A stretch of 64,000 nt of DNA from Lactobacillus paragasseri (GTDB lineage Bacteria > Bacillota > Bacilli > Lactobacillales > Lactobacillaceae). Each line of letters opens with the position of its first letter. Positions within the stretch are counted from its first letter, which is position 1. The notes under the pieces are model-generated. The model had not been told where the DNA came from and ran no database searches. It saw only the letters and a list, made by a program, of their open reading frames with translations. Of this stretch, positions 7,079-15,772 are shown one piece after another. Made by a program: the position numbers and the translations under genes. The stretch spans positions 930,001 through 994,000 of the forward strand of contig NZ_AP018549.1 of assembly GCF_003584685.1 (NCBI RefSeq), read 5' to 3'.

Positions 7079-7906
7079 TTAAAGTTCTAGTGATTGCAAA
7101 TTATTTTTATCTTTTTTCTTAAACCACACTCTAGCAAAATTGATTAGTGGTTTTACTTTAATAACCTTAATAAAGCTATTGTTTAATTTAACTTGATTAA
7201 ATTCATTAGGAAAGTTTCTTTCAAAGGCCAGTCCTAGATCATTAAAATCATCATAAGAATCCATATCTATATTTTGGTAATCAGTCCAGATGGTCTTCCC
7301 ATTTTTATCTATTCCAGTTGCTGCTGAACAGGTTTCTGTTTTTCTACCAATTGTTGATTCAGCGTAATGTAGCATTGTGCAAGTTTCATAATCGGTTCCT
7401 AAAAAAATGATTTTACCATCGTTTTGATATAAATAATCTAAAGGACTATTCAAGCCATATGGCATATCAAGTGGCTGCTTGTTAGCAATTTGAACTTTAT
7501 CTTTGCCCCAAATAGCAATGGGTAGATAGGGATGACAACTACGTACTACATCAGGTAAAGTTCTGAAGTATTCAGGCGTAATGCCTAAACCTTCGCTTGG
7601 AGAAGTATCAGGATTATATGGAGGCATATTGTCACGAACTAATTGAATCAAATCTTGTTTAACAGGAGGATACTCCCAATCCGCTGGGTCACAATTAGTA
7701 GTGACTTCCGATGGCATCATGATCGTGCCTTGATTTATTGTTTCTTCTAAAGCTTGAACTAAACTTTCCGGTCCACCAGGCACATAATAAAACTTGCTTA
7801 AAGCAGTATGAACCATTACCTTGTCAGTAGTTTTTAGCTGAGCACTAATGAAGGTGTTTTTAAAATCATCTTTTGTGGTGATCGTAGTAATTATGTCTTG
7901 AGTCAT
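7079..7906 (-). CDS. AAC(3)-family aminoglycoside N-acetyltransferase
   Basis: A 275-residue protein of the Antibiotic_NAT (AAC(3)/YokD) family. Visible landmarks are VMVHTALSKFYYVPGGPESL near residues 30-50, the TIMMPSEVTTNCDPADWEYP segment (about 70-90) with the family's D-P-x-x-W, SEGLGITPEYFR (about 103-115), and an LHYAESTIGRKT segment with the conserved H-x-x-E. The family transfers acetyl from acetyl-CoA to the 3-amino group of 2-deoxystreptamine antibiotics, but many chromosomal members have no proven resistance role. The preceding 350 bases on this strand hold a short ORF and two strong hairpins (separate entries). Confidence 0.85.
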   Translation of the reverse strand: MTQDIITTITTKDDFKNTFISAQLKTTDKVMVHTALSKFYYVPGGPESLVQALEETINQGTIMMPSEVTTNCDPADWEYPPVKQDLIQLVRDNMPPYNPDTSPSEGLGITPEYFRTLPDVVRSCHPYLPIAIWGKDKVQIANKQPLDMPYGLNSPLDYLYQNDGKIIFLGTDYETCTMLHYAESTIGRKTETCSAATGIDKNGKTIWTDYQNIDMDSYDDFNDLGLAFERNFPNEFNQVKLNNSFIKVIKVKPLINFARVWFKKKDKNNLQSLEL

Positions 7907-7934
7907 AAATTTCTCTTTTCTTGAATCTTAATAA

Positions 7935-8009
7935 TTATTGACTGGGGCGATAGAATACTACTCTTGTTTTGATTTCTGTATTGTTGATTTTGTTTTTCTT
8001 GTTACTCAT
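7935..8009 (-). CDS. Candidate 24-residue leader peptide or microprotein
   Basis: A short frame opens with ATG at 8009 behind a very good ribosome binding site (AAGGAGT, 5 bases before the ATG) and encodes a basic peptide that starts MSNKKNKINN and ends VVFYRPSQ. It stops 29 bases before the ATG of the aac(3)-like gene. The better Shine-Dalgarno belongs to the small frame, not to the enzyme gene, which suggests that the peptide is really translated and may control the gene behind it. No homologue recognised. Confidence 0.45.
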   Translation of the reverse strand: MSNKKNKINNTEIKTRVVFYRPSQ

Positions 8010-8127
8010 TTATAACTCCTTGTTTTTTTAGTGCTTAGCTTTCATAAAGATAATTAAGCTCATTAATACGTATTTTTTACGGTATTTTGAAAGTTCAGGG
8101 AAAAGTTATCTATATTTAGTTAACAAA

Positions 8128-8152
8128 CCCCAAACTTTCATCAAATTTGGGG
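8128..8152 (-). promoter_or_regulatory. Hairpin in the aac(3) upstream region
   Basis: CCCCAAA pairs with TTTGGGG, a bulged base follows, then three more pairs close a 4-base loop. On the minus strand it would lie 120-145 bases before the short ORF. The T run after it is weak, so it may be an attenuator or just a structured leader element. Confidence 0.5.
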
Positions 8153-8167
8153 ACATTTATTAAATAT

Positions 8168-8205
8168 AGCTTAATAACTGAAAGAAAATAATTCAGTTTT
8201 AAGCT
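8168..8205 (-). promoter_or_regulatory. Long hairpin in the aac(3) upstream region
   Basis: AGCTTAATAACTGAA (8168-8182) pairs with TTCAGTTTTAAGCT (8192-8205): 14 base pairs with one bulged base and a 9-base loop. Neither side has a T run, so it is not a normal terminator. With the hairpin at 8128 and the short ORF at 8009 it makes a structured leader for the minus-strand gene. Confidence 0.5.
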
Positions 8206-8336
8206 TAATCCTAAGTTATTTAGAATAAACACCTAGTTTTCACCTCGTTCTAACAAGATAAAAATAGTATAGCATAGCAGAAAGTATTGAATAAATACCG
8301 CTTAGTTGAAAAATATTACCACTTAAAAAAATATGA

Positions 8337-8364
8337 TTGAAAATTAAAAAAGTATTAGTAAAAT
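8337..8364 (+). promoter_or_regulatory. Candidate promoter of the ABC transporter operon
   Basis: TTGAAA (8337-8342) and TAAAAT (8359-8364) with a 16-base spacer, 31 bases before the ATG. GGAGGAGGG at 8382-8390 is the ribosome binding site. Confidence 0.55.
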
Positions 8365-8395
8365 TAATAATAACTAAAGCGGAGGAGGGAAAATA

Positions 8396-9976
8396 ATGAC
8401 ATTTAAAGAATTAATAAAAAGTAATATTCCACGTTCAATCTTAATCATGGCTTTGTACATTCTTTATGCCATTACAGGTGCATTAGGAGAATATCTATTT
8501 AAAAATTCATTGAATAATATACTTAAGGGAAATTTGAATGGGTATATTTATTGGACTTTTATTCAAGCAGCGATGGAAATAGGAGCAGCAATTTTATTAC
8601 CAATTGCAACAATTGCTTTTACTAAACAAACACAGAGCTATTTACATCATATTAGAGAAGATATTATGCAGCATTACTATAATTCCGGTAATGATGAAAA
8701 GGTTTCTGAAATGCAAAATCAGTTAACAGGAAACTTAAAAATGTTAACAACTGATTTTGCTACTCCTTGGGTGTCTATTTTAAGTGGAGTTCTTGAAATG
8801 TTTATTTCCATAGGAATTTTACTTAAAATGAATTGGAGTTTGGTGTTAGTTAGTGCAATATTGTTAGGGATTAATTTTTTAATTCCTAAGATTATGGAAA
8901 AGAAAACTGCACAGGCTGCTAAGCAAGTTAACGTTAAAAATGAGAAATTACTCAATGCGATTGAGCATTGGCTTGGCGGTTTGCAAGAATTAAGACGCTT
9001 TAGTGCTTATGGTCGATTAAGAAAACAACTTCATCAAGCAAGTGATGATTATACGAAGGCAAGTAAGGAAAGCTGTAAGTATAATACGATTTCGTATCTT
9101 TTGAATGGCTGGGCAAATGCCCTAGCACAAGTAGGTTTGGCTTTCTTTGCTGGAATTTTGTTTATAAATCGCTCAATTTCTTTTGGTGAATTTGCAGTTG
9201 CTGGCTCATTTGGATTTGCAGTTTTCTCAGCTATTTGGGAAATTACTAGTGCAATTACACAAATCAAGTCAACAAAAGAATTACGTCAAGAAATTTCTGG
9301 ACTACGTCGCAATGAAAAACGGACGGTTAAAGCAAACGCATATGGTGTTTCAGTAAACGATCTGAAAATTTCATATGATCAAGGTGAAACTATTTCTTAT
9401 CCTGATTTTACAATTAAAGCTGGAGAAAAAGTGTTACTGACTGGTGATTCGGGAACAGGTAAATCTACATTATTTGCAGTTTTACTTGGAAAGTTGAAGG
9501 CGCAAAGTGGAACTGTTACTTACTTAGATAAAAATAATCAACCACTTGAAAATGCTACAGTAGGTTATTTGCCTCAAGATCCTGTAGTTTTTCCAGTTTC
9601 AATTAAAGAAAATATTACGATGTTTACTAAAAAGCTTGAACAACAAGTACTTAATGTAGTTAACAAAGTTCAGCTAAGCACTGATTTAGCTAAAATGCCT
9701 GCTGGTATCAATACAGTTGTTGATTTAAAAAATGAAAACTTATCAGGTGGGCAAAGACAAAAAGTGGTTTTGGCAAGGAGTGAAATTCATCATCAGCCAT
9801 TTGTTTTGATGGATGAAGTAACTAGTGCGATTGATCAAAAAGCCACTGAAAAAATTATTGATGAATTGCTAAAGACAGATCAAACTGTTTTAATGATTGC
9901 TCATAACTTTACATCAGAATTGGAGGCCAAGTTTGATCATGAAATAAAGTTAGAAAAGAAGGGAGGACACGAGTAA
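8396..9976 (+). CDS. ABC exporter half-transporter A (permease-ATPase fusion)
   Basis: A 526-residue half-transporter: six membrane segments in the first 290 residues, then one ATPase domain. Walker A GDSGTGKST starts near residue 350, the Q-loop is YLPQDPVVFP, the signature LSGGQRQK is near 449, Walker B with catalytic Glu is VLMDEVTSAID near 470, and the switch His is in IAHNF near 503. All catalytic residues are present. The stop overlaps the start of the second half-transporter by one base (TAATG), so the two surely form a heterodimer. The substrate is unknown; multidrug or peptide export is possible. Confidence 0.85.
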   Translation: MTFKELIKSNIPRSILIMALYILYAITGALGEYLFKNSLNNILKGNLNGYIYWTFIQAAMEIGAAILLPIATIAFTKQTQSYLHHIREDIMQHYYNSGNDEKVSEMQNQLTGNLKMLTTDFATPWVSILSGVLEMFISIGILLKMNWSLVLVSAILLGINFLIPKIMEKKTAQAAKQVNVKNEKLLNAIEHWLGGLQELRRFSAYGRLRKQLHQASDDYTKASKESCKYNTISYLLNGWANALAQVGLAFFAGILFINRSISFGEFAVAGSFGFAVFSAIWEITSAITQIKSTKELRQEISGLRRNEKRTVKANAYGVSVNDLKISYDQGETISYPDFTIKAGEKVLLTGDSGTGKSTLFAVLLGKLKAQSGTVTYLDKNNQPLENATVGYLPQDPVVFPVSIKENITMFTKKLEQQVLNVVNKVQLSTDLAKMPAGINTVVDLKNENLSGGQRQKVVLARSEIHHQPFVLMDEVTSAIDQKATEKIIDELLKTDQTVLMIAHNFTSELEAKFDHEIKLEKKGGHE

Positions 9977-11559
9977 TGAATTTTAGGGAATTAATAAAAA
10001 TTAATCCAGTTAGATTTTGTCTATTTGTTATAATTACTGTTTTAACACCAATCACATTAATTGGTAATACAGCACTAGTTCAACTAGAAACGACAATTGT
10101 TCTGTCACGGAATTTACGTAATTTTATAATTATTTCAGCAATAAGTTTAGTGGTTGCTGCTCTAGGCTATGTATTTATATATATCAGTCAATATTTGATT
10201 ACATATCAAGCACAAGACTTAAATAATTCAGTTAGAGATAAGATTGTTAAACATTACTTTTATGATGGCAAAAAACATCAAGTTTCTGAGATGCAGAATA
10301 GACTGACTAATGATTTACAAATGGTTAATGAAAATTACGTTGGTGCTATTTTTAATTTGCTATATGGTAGTGTCATGATTGTTTCAATTATCATATATTT
10401 AATTATGTTAAATTGGATCTTGTTACTAACAATTTGCTTAATTGTAGCAATTACTTTAGTCCTTCCGAAACTAATTGAGAAACCATTACAAAAAGCAAAT
10501 CAACTTATTTCTGATAGCAATCAGGTTTATTTAGATACTCTGAATGATTGGCTTGCAGGTTTAGAGCAATTAAGACAATTTGCCGCTGGGGCAAAGCTGT
10601 TTTCAGTTTCTAAATTAGCAAGTAAGAAGCTTGAAGATGCAAACGTTAAGCAAACTACTTATACCAAATTGCTTAATGCTATTACTGGTATTGCCTCTGC
10701 AATTTTTGGTTTGATTATCTTTTTATTGTCAGGTTTTTTAGTTAAGAATGGTTTATTAGAGATTAGTGCACTTCTAATTGTAGGTAATTTTAGATTTTAT
10801 TTAAATCAAGCTATTAATCAAATTTCAAATGCCCGTGGTCAGATGAAAGGTATTAAAAAACTAGTTACGGAAATAGATAAGTCTGCAGAACCTGTCTGTC
10901 CTTCAAGTAAAAACAGTTCTATTGCTCCTGCGATAATCAAGACAAAATCACTAGGTTTAAAGTTTTCAAATGGAGAAAGTTTAACTTATCCTGATCTTCA
11001 AATTAAAGAGGGCGAAAAGATCTTATTAACAGGCGATTCAGGTGCTGGAAAGTCAACTTTATTTAAATTAATTCTTGGAGAATTAAAGCCAAGTTCAGGA
11101 AAAATAATATTTGAAGACAAAAATGGCAATCAGATCGTGCCAGACTTACGTAAAATTGGATATCTTCCACAAGACCCAGTAGTTTTTCCCGCTTCGATTT
11201 TAGATAATATTACGATGTTTAATGACAAATTAGATAATAAAGTAGCTGAGGCAGTGAAAGAAGTAAATCTTTCTGCAGATCTAAAGAAGTTTGATGAAGG
11301 AATAGATAAGAAACTTAACTTGGATAAATTGAATATCTCAGGGGGACAAAGACAGAAGATTGTTTTAGCTCGTGCAAAGGTTCATGATAGTGATATTATT
11401 TTGATCGATGAAGGAACAAGTGCAATTGATCAAAAAGCGACAATGGATATTTTGAATAATCTATTAAAAAGTAAGGCAACTATCGTTTTTATTGCTCATA
11501 ATTTTAATAAAAAAATGCATGATCTATTTGATCGAGAGATTCACTTAGTAAAAGACTAG
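9976..11559 (+). CDS. ABC exporter half-transporter B (permease-ATPase fusion)
   Basis: A 527-residue paralogue of the preceding protein, with the same domain order. Walker A GDSGAGKST starts near residue 353, the Q-loop motif YLPQDPVVFP is identical, the signature is ISGGQRQK near 454, Walker B is IILIDEGTSAID, and the H-loop is IAHNFN. Both ATPase sites of the heterodimer look competent, unlike asymmetric exporters with one degenerate site. Translation is coupled to the first gene by a 1-base overlap. A terminator follows at once, so this is a two-gene operon. Confidence 0.85.
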   Translation: MNFRELIKINPVRFCLFVIITVLTPITLIGNTALVQLETTIVLSRNLRNFIIISAISLVVAALGYVFIYISQYLITYQAQDLNNSVRDKIVKHYFYDGKKHQVSEMQNRLTNDLQMVNENYVGAIFNLLYGSVMIVSIIIYLIMLNWILLLTICLIVAITLVLPKLIEKPLQKANQLISDSNQVYLDTLNDWLAGLEQLRQFAAGAKLFSVSKLASKKLEDANVKQTTYTKLLNAITGIASAIFGLIIFLLSGFLVKNGLLEISALLIVGNFRFYLNQAINQISNARGQMKGIKKLVTEIDKSAEPVCPSSKNSSIAPAIIKTKSLGLKFSNGESLTYPDLQIKEGEKILLTGDSGAGKSTLFKLILGELKPSSGKIIFEDKNGNQIVPDLRKIGYLPQDPVVFPASILDNITMFNDKLDNKVAEAVKEVNLSADLKKFDEGIDKKLNLDKLNISGGQRQKIVLARAKVHDSDIILIDEGTSAIDQKATMDILNNLLKSKATIVFIAHNFNKKMHDLFDREIHLVKD

Positions 11560-11562
11560 AAG

Positions 11563-11597
11563 AAAAAGGCTTTTGTAAAAAATGCAAAAGCCTTTTT
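11563..11597 (+). terminator. Terminator of the ABC operon
   Basis: AAAAAGGCTTTTG (11563-11575) pairs with CAAAAGCCTTTTT (11585-11597): a 13-bp stem with a T run, starting 4 bases after the stop codon. Confidence 0.85.
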
Positions 11598-11605
11598 CGA
11601 TGCCT

Positions 11606-11633
11606 TCAAAAAATGGCTGCAAAATGCAGTCAT
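11606..11633 (-). terminator. Terminator of the mevalonate operon
   Basis: On the minus strand ATGACTGC pairs with GCAGCCAT (plus positions 11626-11633 and 11613-11620), followed by a TTTTTT run, just after the end of fni. Confidence 0.75.
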
Positions 11634-11645
11634 TAAAGAAAGTAA

Positions 11646-12671
11646 CTAGTTATAAATTTGTCTAGTAAAATTATATAAATCGGTATCAAGATAATATTTA
11701 ACTTCATCTGCTTCAGCAATATTCTTTAATCCAAATAGGGCAGTTAGAAGACGTAACTCATATTTTAGATTTTGAATTGCGACAATCAAAGATTCGGTAT
11801 CTTGATTAGCAAACTGTAAGAAATAATTTGCAATACCAACATATTGTGCCCCTAAAACTAAGGACTTGAAAATATCTAAAGCATTGGTAATCCCACCGGC
11901 TGCGATAATCGTTTTATTAACCGGAATAGTTCGTGCAGCAAGCAAAGTTTTAACTGTTGAAAGACCAATGTCTTCTAAAAACATTAATTTTTGATTTTTT
12001 CGTCTTTCATTTTCAATCTGAGCAAAATTTGTTCCGCCACTTCCACCTAAATCAATAATTGAAAAGTCATTGATCAAGAGGGTTCGTAAAGATTCGGGGT
12101 CAATTCCCATTCCCACTTCCTTGATAATGATTGGAACATCGACTGCTTGACGAATTGCTTTTAGATTATCAAGCCAATGAAAATCCCGATCTCCTTCAGG
12201 CATCACAGCTTCTTGAACACTATTAAGGTGAATTTGAAGGGCGTTAGCATTTAATACCTGCACAATCTTTTGGGCCACTTTAGGTTTAGTAGTTGGATTA
12301 ACGTTAGCGAAAAGTAGGCCATCAGGATTTTCTTGTCGCGCAATTTCGAAACTTTTGATTTGATCAATTTCTTTTTCAAGAATGCTAGCAGAACCTAACG
12401 CCATCGGAATATTTTCTTTAGCAGCTGCTTGAGCTAAGCGTCGATTAATAGTATATGAAGCAACTGATCCACCTGTCATTGCATTGATAAAAAATGGGGC
12501 ACTAATTTTTTGACCAAACATTTCTGTTGCAATACTTTCTTTGCTAACAGCACTTTCAGGAAGAGCGGGGCGAATTAGATGTATATGCTTGAAATCATTA
12601 TTTTTATTACTATTAAAAAACATCTTAGCCAATGCTAGATGTTCTTCTTTTCTTTGGGATCTTTGTGACAT
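11646..12671 (-). CDS. fni: Type 2 isopentenyl-diphosphate delta-isomerase
   Basis: A 341-residue FMN-dependent isomerase, which interconverts IPP and DMAPP at the end of the mevalonate route. The N-terminal RKEEHLALAK holds the family's (K/R)x-x-H substrate motif. The barrel contains FFINAMTGGS, VNPTTKP, the FMN phosphate site LGGSGGTNFA (about 215-224) and AAGGITNALDIFKSLVLGAQ (about 260-279). It is last in the four-gene operon, 24 bases after mvaK2. This type is usual in Gram-positive cocci and lactobacilli and unrelated to type 1. Confidence 0.95.
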   Translation of the reverse strand: MSQRSQRKEEHLALAKMFFNSNKNNDFKHIHLIRPALPESAVSKESIATEMFGQKISAPFFINAMTGGSVASYTINRRLAQAAAKENIPMALGSASILEKEIDQIKSFEIARQENPDGLLFANVNPTTKPKVAQKIVQVLNANALQIHLNSVQEAVMPEGDRDFHWLDNLKAIRQAVDVPIIIKEVGMGIDPESLRTLLINDFSIIDLGGSGGTNFAQIENERRKNQKLMFLEDIGLSTVKTLLAARTIPVNKTIIAAGGITNALDIFKSLVLGAQYVGIANYFLQFANQDTESLIVAIQNLKYELRLLTALFGLKNIAEADEVKYYLDTDLYNFTRQIYN

Positions 12672-12695
12672 AATCGTTTCCTAGTATTAAATTAA

Positions 12696-13769
12696 TTAAG
12701 CTATTGAATGAACTAAAAAGTTCAGTGGCATAATTCCATTTTCACGCCAAATATTTTTCATTTCTTCAATATCAGTTTGCTCATCAGCAATCACAATGCC
12801 GCAATCGCCGTTTCCTGCGCCAGAAGTCTTAGCAGCACCATTAAATTGTTCTGCGATATTAATTAATTTAGTCAGACGTGGAATTTCGATAGCAATATGA
12901 TTAAGTGCAGCAAAATCCTTTAGCAATTGACGATTTAGACGAATTTGCTTTTGAATTAAAGCAATATTCTTTTCATTAAAGCCCTTAATCATATCAAGAA
13001 CGCATTGTCTAGATTGTTCTAAGAAAGTATCATATTGGGTCTTAATAAACTTCTTCTTAGCATTAGTCTTATCAACTAATTGTGAAGTTGAGGCAGGCTT
13101 TTGACTCCAACCAATTACTAAATTTAATCCTTCAGGGGGAGTTAATAATTGAATTTTTAGACCAGGCCAAGCTTCGTTTAAAACATCGCTAAGAGACTTG
13201 GTAGCTAATTCTTGCTTAAGCCATGCCTTGTCAAAAGTTTGATAAGCAAGCCATCCACCATAGACACTGGCGGCAATATCACCAGCTGATCCGTTTCCTT
13301 GAACACTATAGTGAGAGATAGCTGAAAGTTTAAAGATAAGATCTTTTGTACAATGTAAGCCATAAAAATTAAGAATTGCCTTTACAGTTGCAACTGTTAC
13401 AGCTGCAGATGAACCAAGACCATACTTCTTACCATCAGCTGAATCAAGATCAGAATTAACATGTAAGTCATATAAAGACATTGGAACTTTTTGTTCTAAA
13501 CAAAAACGTTCTGTAAATTTAATCGCAGATAAAATGTATTCAAACGGGTTATCACGATTATCGATTACCATTTGATTGCCTTTACGAATCCAGTGAATAG
13601 AATCTTGAGAATACTGCTTGGAGTGAATTAAACCACTAGTGCCAGTGCTCTTAGCAATAGATACACGTACAAATTCATTTACTGCAACTAAAATGGCAGG
13701 GCAGTTTTGCTCAAGAACTGCATACTCTCCCGCAATATACAATTTTCCTGGTGCTTGTTCTGTAATCAA
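12696..13769 (-). CDS. mvaK2: Phosphomevalonate kinase
   Basis: A GHMP kinase that phosphorylates 5-phosphomevalonate. APGKLYIAGEYAVLE is the N-terminal strand-turn, KYGLGSSAAVTVATVKA the ATP-binding glycine loop, and KTSGAGNGDCGIVI the C-terminal GHMP motif 3. The frame is open from 13838, but that start would overlap mvaD by 35 bases. The TTG at 13769 (then ITEQAPGK), with AGAGGAA at 13776-13782, is the credible start and gives 357 residues. Confidence 0.92.
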   Translation of the reverse strand: MITEQAPGKLYIAGEYAVLEQNCPAILVAVNEFVRVSIAKSTGTSGLIHSKQYSQDSIHWIRKGNQMVIDNRDNPFEYILSAIKFTERFCLEQKVPMSLYDLHVNSDLDSADGKKYGLGSSAAVTVATVKAILNFYGLHCTKDLIFKLSAISHYSVQGNGSAGDIAASVYGGWLAYQTFDKAWLKQELATKSLSDVLNEAWPGLKIQLLTPPEGLNLVIGWSQKPASTSQLVDKTNAKKKFIKTQYDTFLEQSRQCVLDMIKGFNEKNIALIQKQIRLNRQLLKDFAALNHIAIEIPRLTKLINIAEQFNGAAKTSGAGNGDCGIVIADEQTDIEEMKNIWRENGIMPLNFLVHSIA

Positions 13770-13803
13770 CGAATATTCCTCTAATCTTTTTATTTTCAAA
13801 TTA

Positions 13804-14769
13804 CTAAAGCAGAGTAACGCCTGGGCCGAAACTCGCAACGACTATTTTAACATTAGTCAATGATTTCTGAACAGCTGAAATAATTTCTTTTCTATTTCTT
13901 AAGGTACAGAGAATTTTTACATTTGGACCAGCATCGATTGTATAGTAACACTCAATGCCTTGCTGCCTTAAATTCTCTACTAATTTAATCGCTTTAATTG
14001 TCTCTGGTTCAAAGTATGTGAACGGCTCATTAGCTGTTAGGTTGCAAGCATGCATTTCATTAGCGCTTAATTCGCTGAGCTTGCCAATCTTAGTAAAATC
14101 TTTTTCCTTAATTGCTTGTTTTAATTCAGCAATTTCTTGTTTATTTCTAGCTAACCAAGGCTGATAGAAAGGAGATGTTTGAGCTAATTTCATCCCTTTT
14201 GTTGAAGAAATTTTCTTTTGTTTTGTATCAACTTCAAGTGCTAATAGGGACAGGTCAAGATCTGGATTTTCATCAATTGGAACAGCATAAGAACTTGCAT
14301 CATCAATTCCTTTTTGCCATTCGACAAAACCGCCATAAATCGATCTTGTTGCTGATCCTGATCCAAGACGTGCCAATTTCGAAAGTTCTCTTCTTGAAAG
14401 ATCTAAGCCATAACTTGCAGCAAAGCTGGTTGCTAAAGCCGCAAAGGCAGATGCTGACGAAGCAAGACCAGCCGAAGTGGGAACGTGGTTAGTAGACTTG
14501 ATTGTAAAATGATCATTAAAGCCAAATTTTTCTTGTAATAGGTGAATATAATTAAAAACTCGTTTACTTTCTTCAGGTGTTTGCTTTTGACCATTTAAAA
14601 TAAATGTATCTTCAGTTAGTGAAGAATCATGTTCAAAAGTAGTATCGGTATAAAAAGCATCTAAGGTCATTGATAGACTAGACATGAGCGGGGTCTTCAA
14701 AGCTTGATTAGCTTTTCCCCAATATTTGATTAGCGCAATGTTAGTATGCGCACGAGCAGTTTTTTTCAT
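13804..14769 (-). CDS. mvaD: Diphosphomevalonate decarboxylase
   Basis: A 321-residue GHMP-fold enzyme that uses ATP to decarboxylate mevalonate diphosphate to IPP. The N-terminal ARAHTNIALIKYWGKANQ is a family signature. VPTSAGLASSASAFAALA is the phosphate loop with catalytic-region serines. RLGSGSATRSIYGGFVEW and the late YTIDAGPNVKILC motif are also diagnostic. GAGGAAATCTA precedes the ATG, and the gene overlaps the end of mvaK1 by one base. Confidence 0.95.
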   Translation of the reverse strand: MKKTARAHTNIALIKYWGKANQALKTPLMSSLSMTLDAFYTDTTFEHDSSLTEDTFILNGQKQTPEESKRVFNYIHLLQEKFGFNDHFTIKSTNHVPTSAGLASSASAFAALATSFAASYGLDLSRRELSKLARLGSGSATRSIYGGFVEWQKGIDDASSYAVPIDENPDLDLSLLALEVDTKQKKISSTKGMKLAQTSPFYQPWLARNKQEIAELKQAIKEKDFTKIGKLSELSANEMHACNLTANEPFTYFEPETIKAIKLVENLRQQGIECYYTIDAGPNVKILCTLRNRKEIISAVQKSLTNVKIVVASFGPGVTLL

Positions 14770-15686
14770 TAGATTTCCTCAATCCAGTAATTATCAAAAT
14801 TTGCTTGAGCCTTTTTGGCAATTTTTTGTGCCGTTTCTTGATCAGGACATAGCGCAATCACGATTCCGCCAAGGCCACCGCCAGATAACTTAGTACCTAA
14901 GGCACCATTTTCGTTAGCAATTTTACAAATATTATCAATTTTTTTAGTTGAAAGGTTGAATGAGGCTAAAATGCTTTGAGCTTCGTTAAAGATCTTACCA
15001 ATTTCTTTAGCATTTTGTTTTAGCCAATTCTCTTGAGTGGCAGTAGCAAGCTCCCCAAGACGGGCAATTTGTTTCTTTTTGAGATCACTTTCGTCCATTT
15101 GCTTTTTAACTGCTTGCACCGCCACTTTGGTATTTCCAAGTTCGCCAGTATCCATAATCAAGAGGGTAGCACCTAATTTTTGAGAAAGTTGCTGCGGACC
15201 ATCCTGTTTATTAAAGAAGACTAGATAGTCTGAGCTAACAGTAGCGGCATCAAGTCCAGAAGCTTTACCGTGGTTGATCATTTCCGCATGGTTGGTAATT
15301 TCCATGATTTCATCGTGATCTAAATTCAAATTTAAGAATTGTGATAAAGCCTTAGTTGTCCCAAGAGCTACTACTGCACTTGAACCTAAGCCGCGTTCAA
15401 TTGGAATTTCACCACTATAAGTAATTTTAACGTTAGGTGCATCTGCAACTTTAGCTAACATAGTTTTAACAATATATTTAATACCGTCATATTCATCTGG
15501 TGCATCAAAAAAAGCACCGTGGTAGTGATTTGTGTCCATCCAAGTAGGACCAGCAGTTTCTTCAACAGTTGTGCTGATATTTAGGGCTTGAATTGGTAAA
15601 GCAAGTGCATTATATCCATACACAACAGAATGTTCACCAATTAGAATCACTTTTCCATGTGCTTTAATTTCAACTTTTTTATTCAC
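14769..15686 (-). CDS. mvaK1: Mevalonate kinase
   Basis: A 305-residue GHMP kinase that phosphorylates mevalonate at the 5-OH. HGKVILIGEHSVVYGYNALALP is the N-terminal motif (about residues 10-31), IPIERGLGSSAVVALG the ATP loop (about 95-110), HGKASGLDAATVSSDY the substrate-binding segment with the catalytic Asp, and TKLSGGGLGGIVIAL motif 3. The start is GTG with AGGAA 8 bases upstream. First gene of mvaK1-mvaD-mvaK2-fni; HMG-CoA synthase and reductase are elsewhere. Confidence 0.95.
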   Translation of the reverse strand: MNKKVEIKAHGKVILIGEHSVVYGYNALALPIQALNISTTVEETAGPTWMDTNHYHGAFFDAPDEYDGIKYIVKTMLAKVADAPNVKITYSGEIPIERGLGSSAVVALGTTKALSQFLNLNLDHDEIMEITNHAEMINHGKASGLDAATVSSDYLVFFNKQDGPQQLSQKLGATLLIMDTGELGNTKVAVQAVKKQMDESDLKKKQIARLGELATATQENWLKQNAKEIGKIFNEAQSILASFNLSTKKIDNICKIANENGALGTKLSGGGLGGIVIALCPDQETAQKIAKKAQANFDNYWIEEI

Positions 15687-15772
15687 GATTATCGTTCCTA
15701 TATTATAAATTTCATTAAGTCTATTTCGTTTGTTCCATATGCTAAAATATTTGCTAAGGAGACTTGAGACTT

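Noticed and set aside
8168-8205. Long hairpin considered as the terminator of a gene
   Set aside because: No gene ends nearby and neither strand has a T run after it, so it was kept only as a structured leader element.
13639-14492. Open frames on the plus strand opposite mvaK2 and mvaD
   Set aside because: They are shadows of well-supported GHMP kinase genes, have no ribosome binding sites and encode nothing recognisable.
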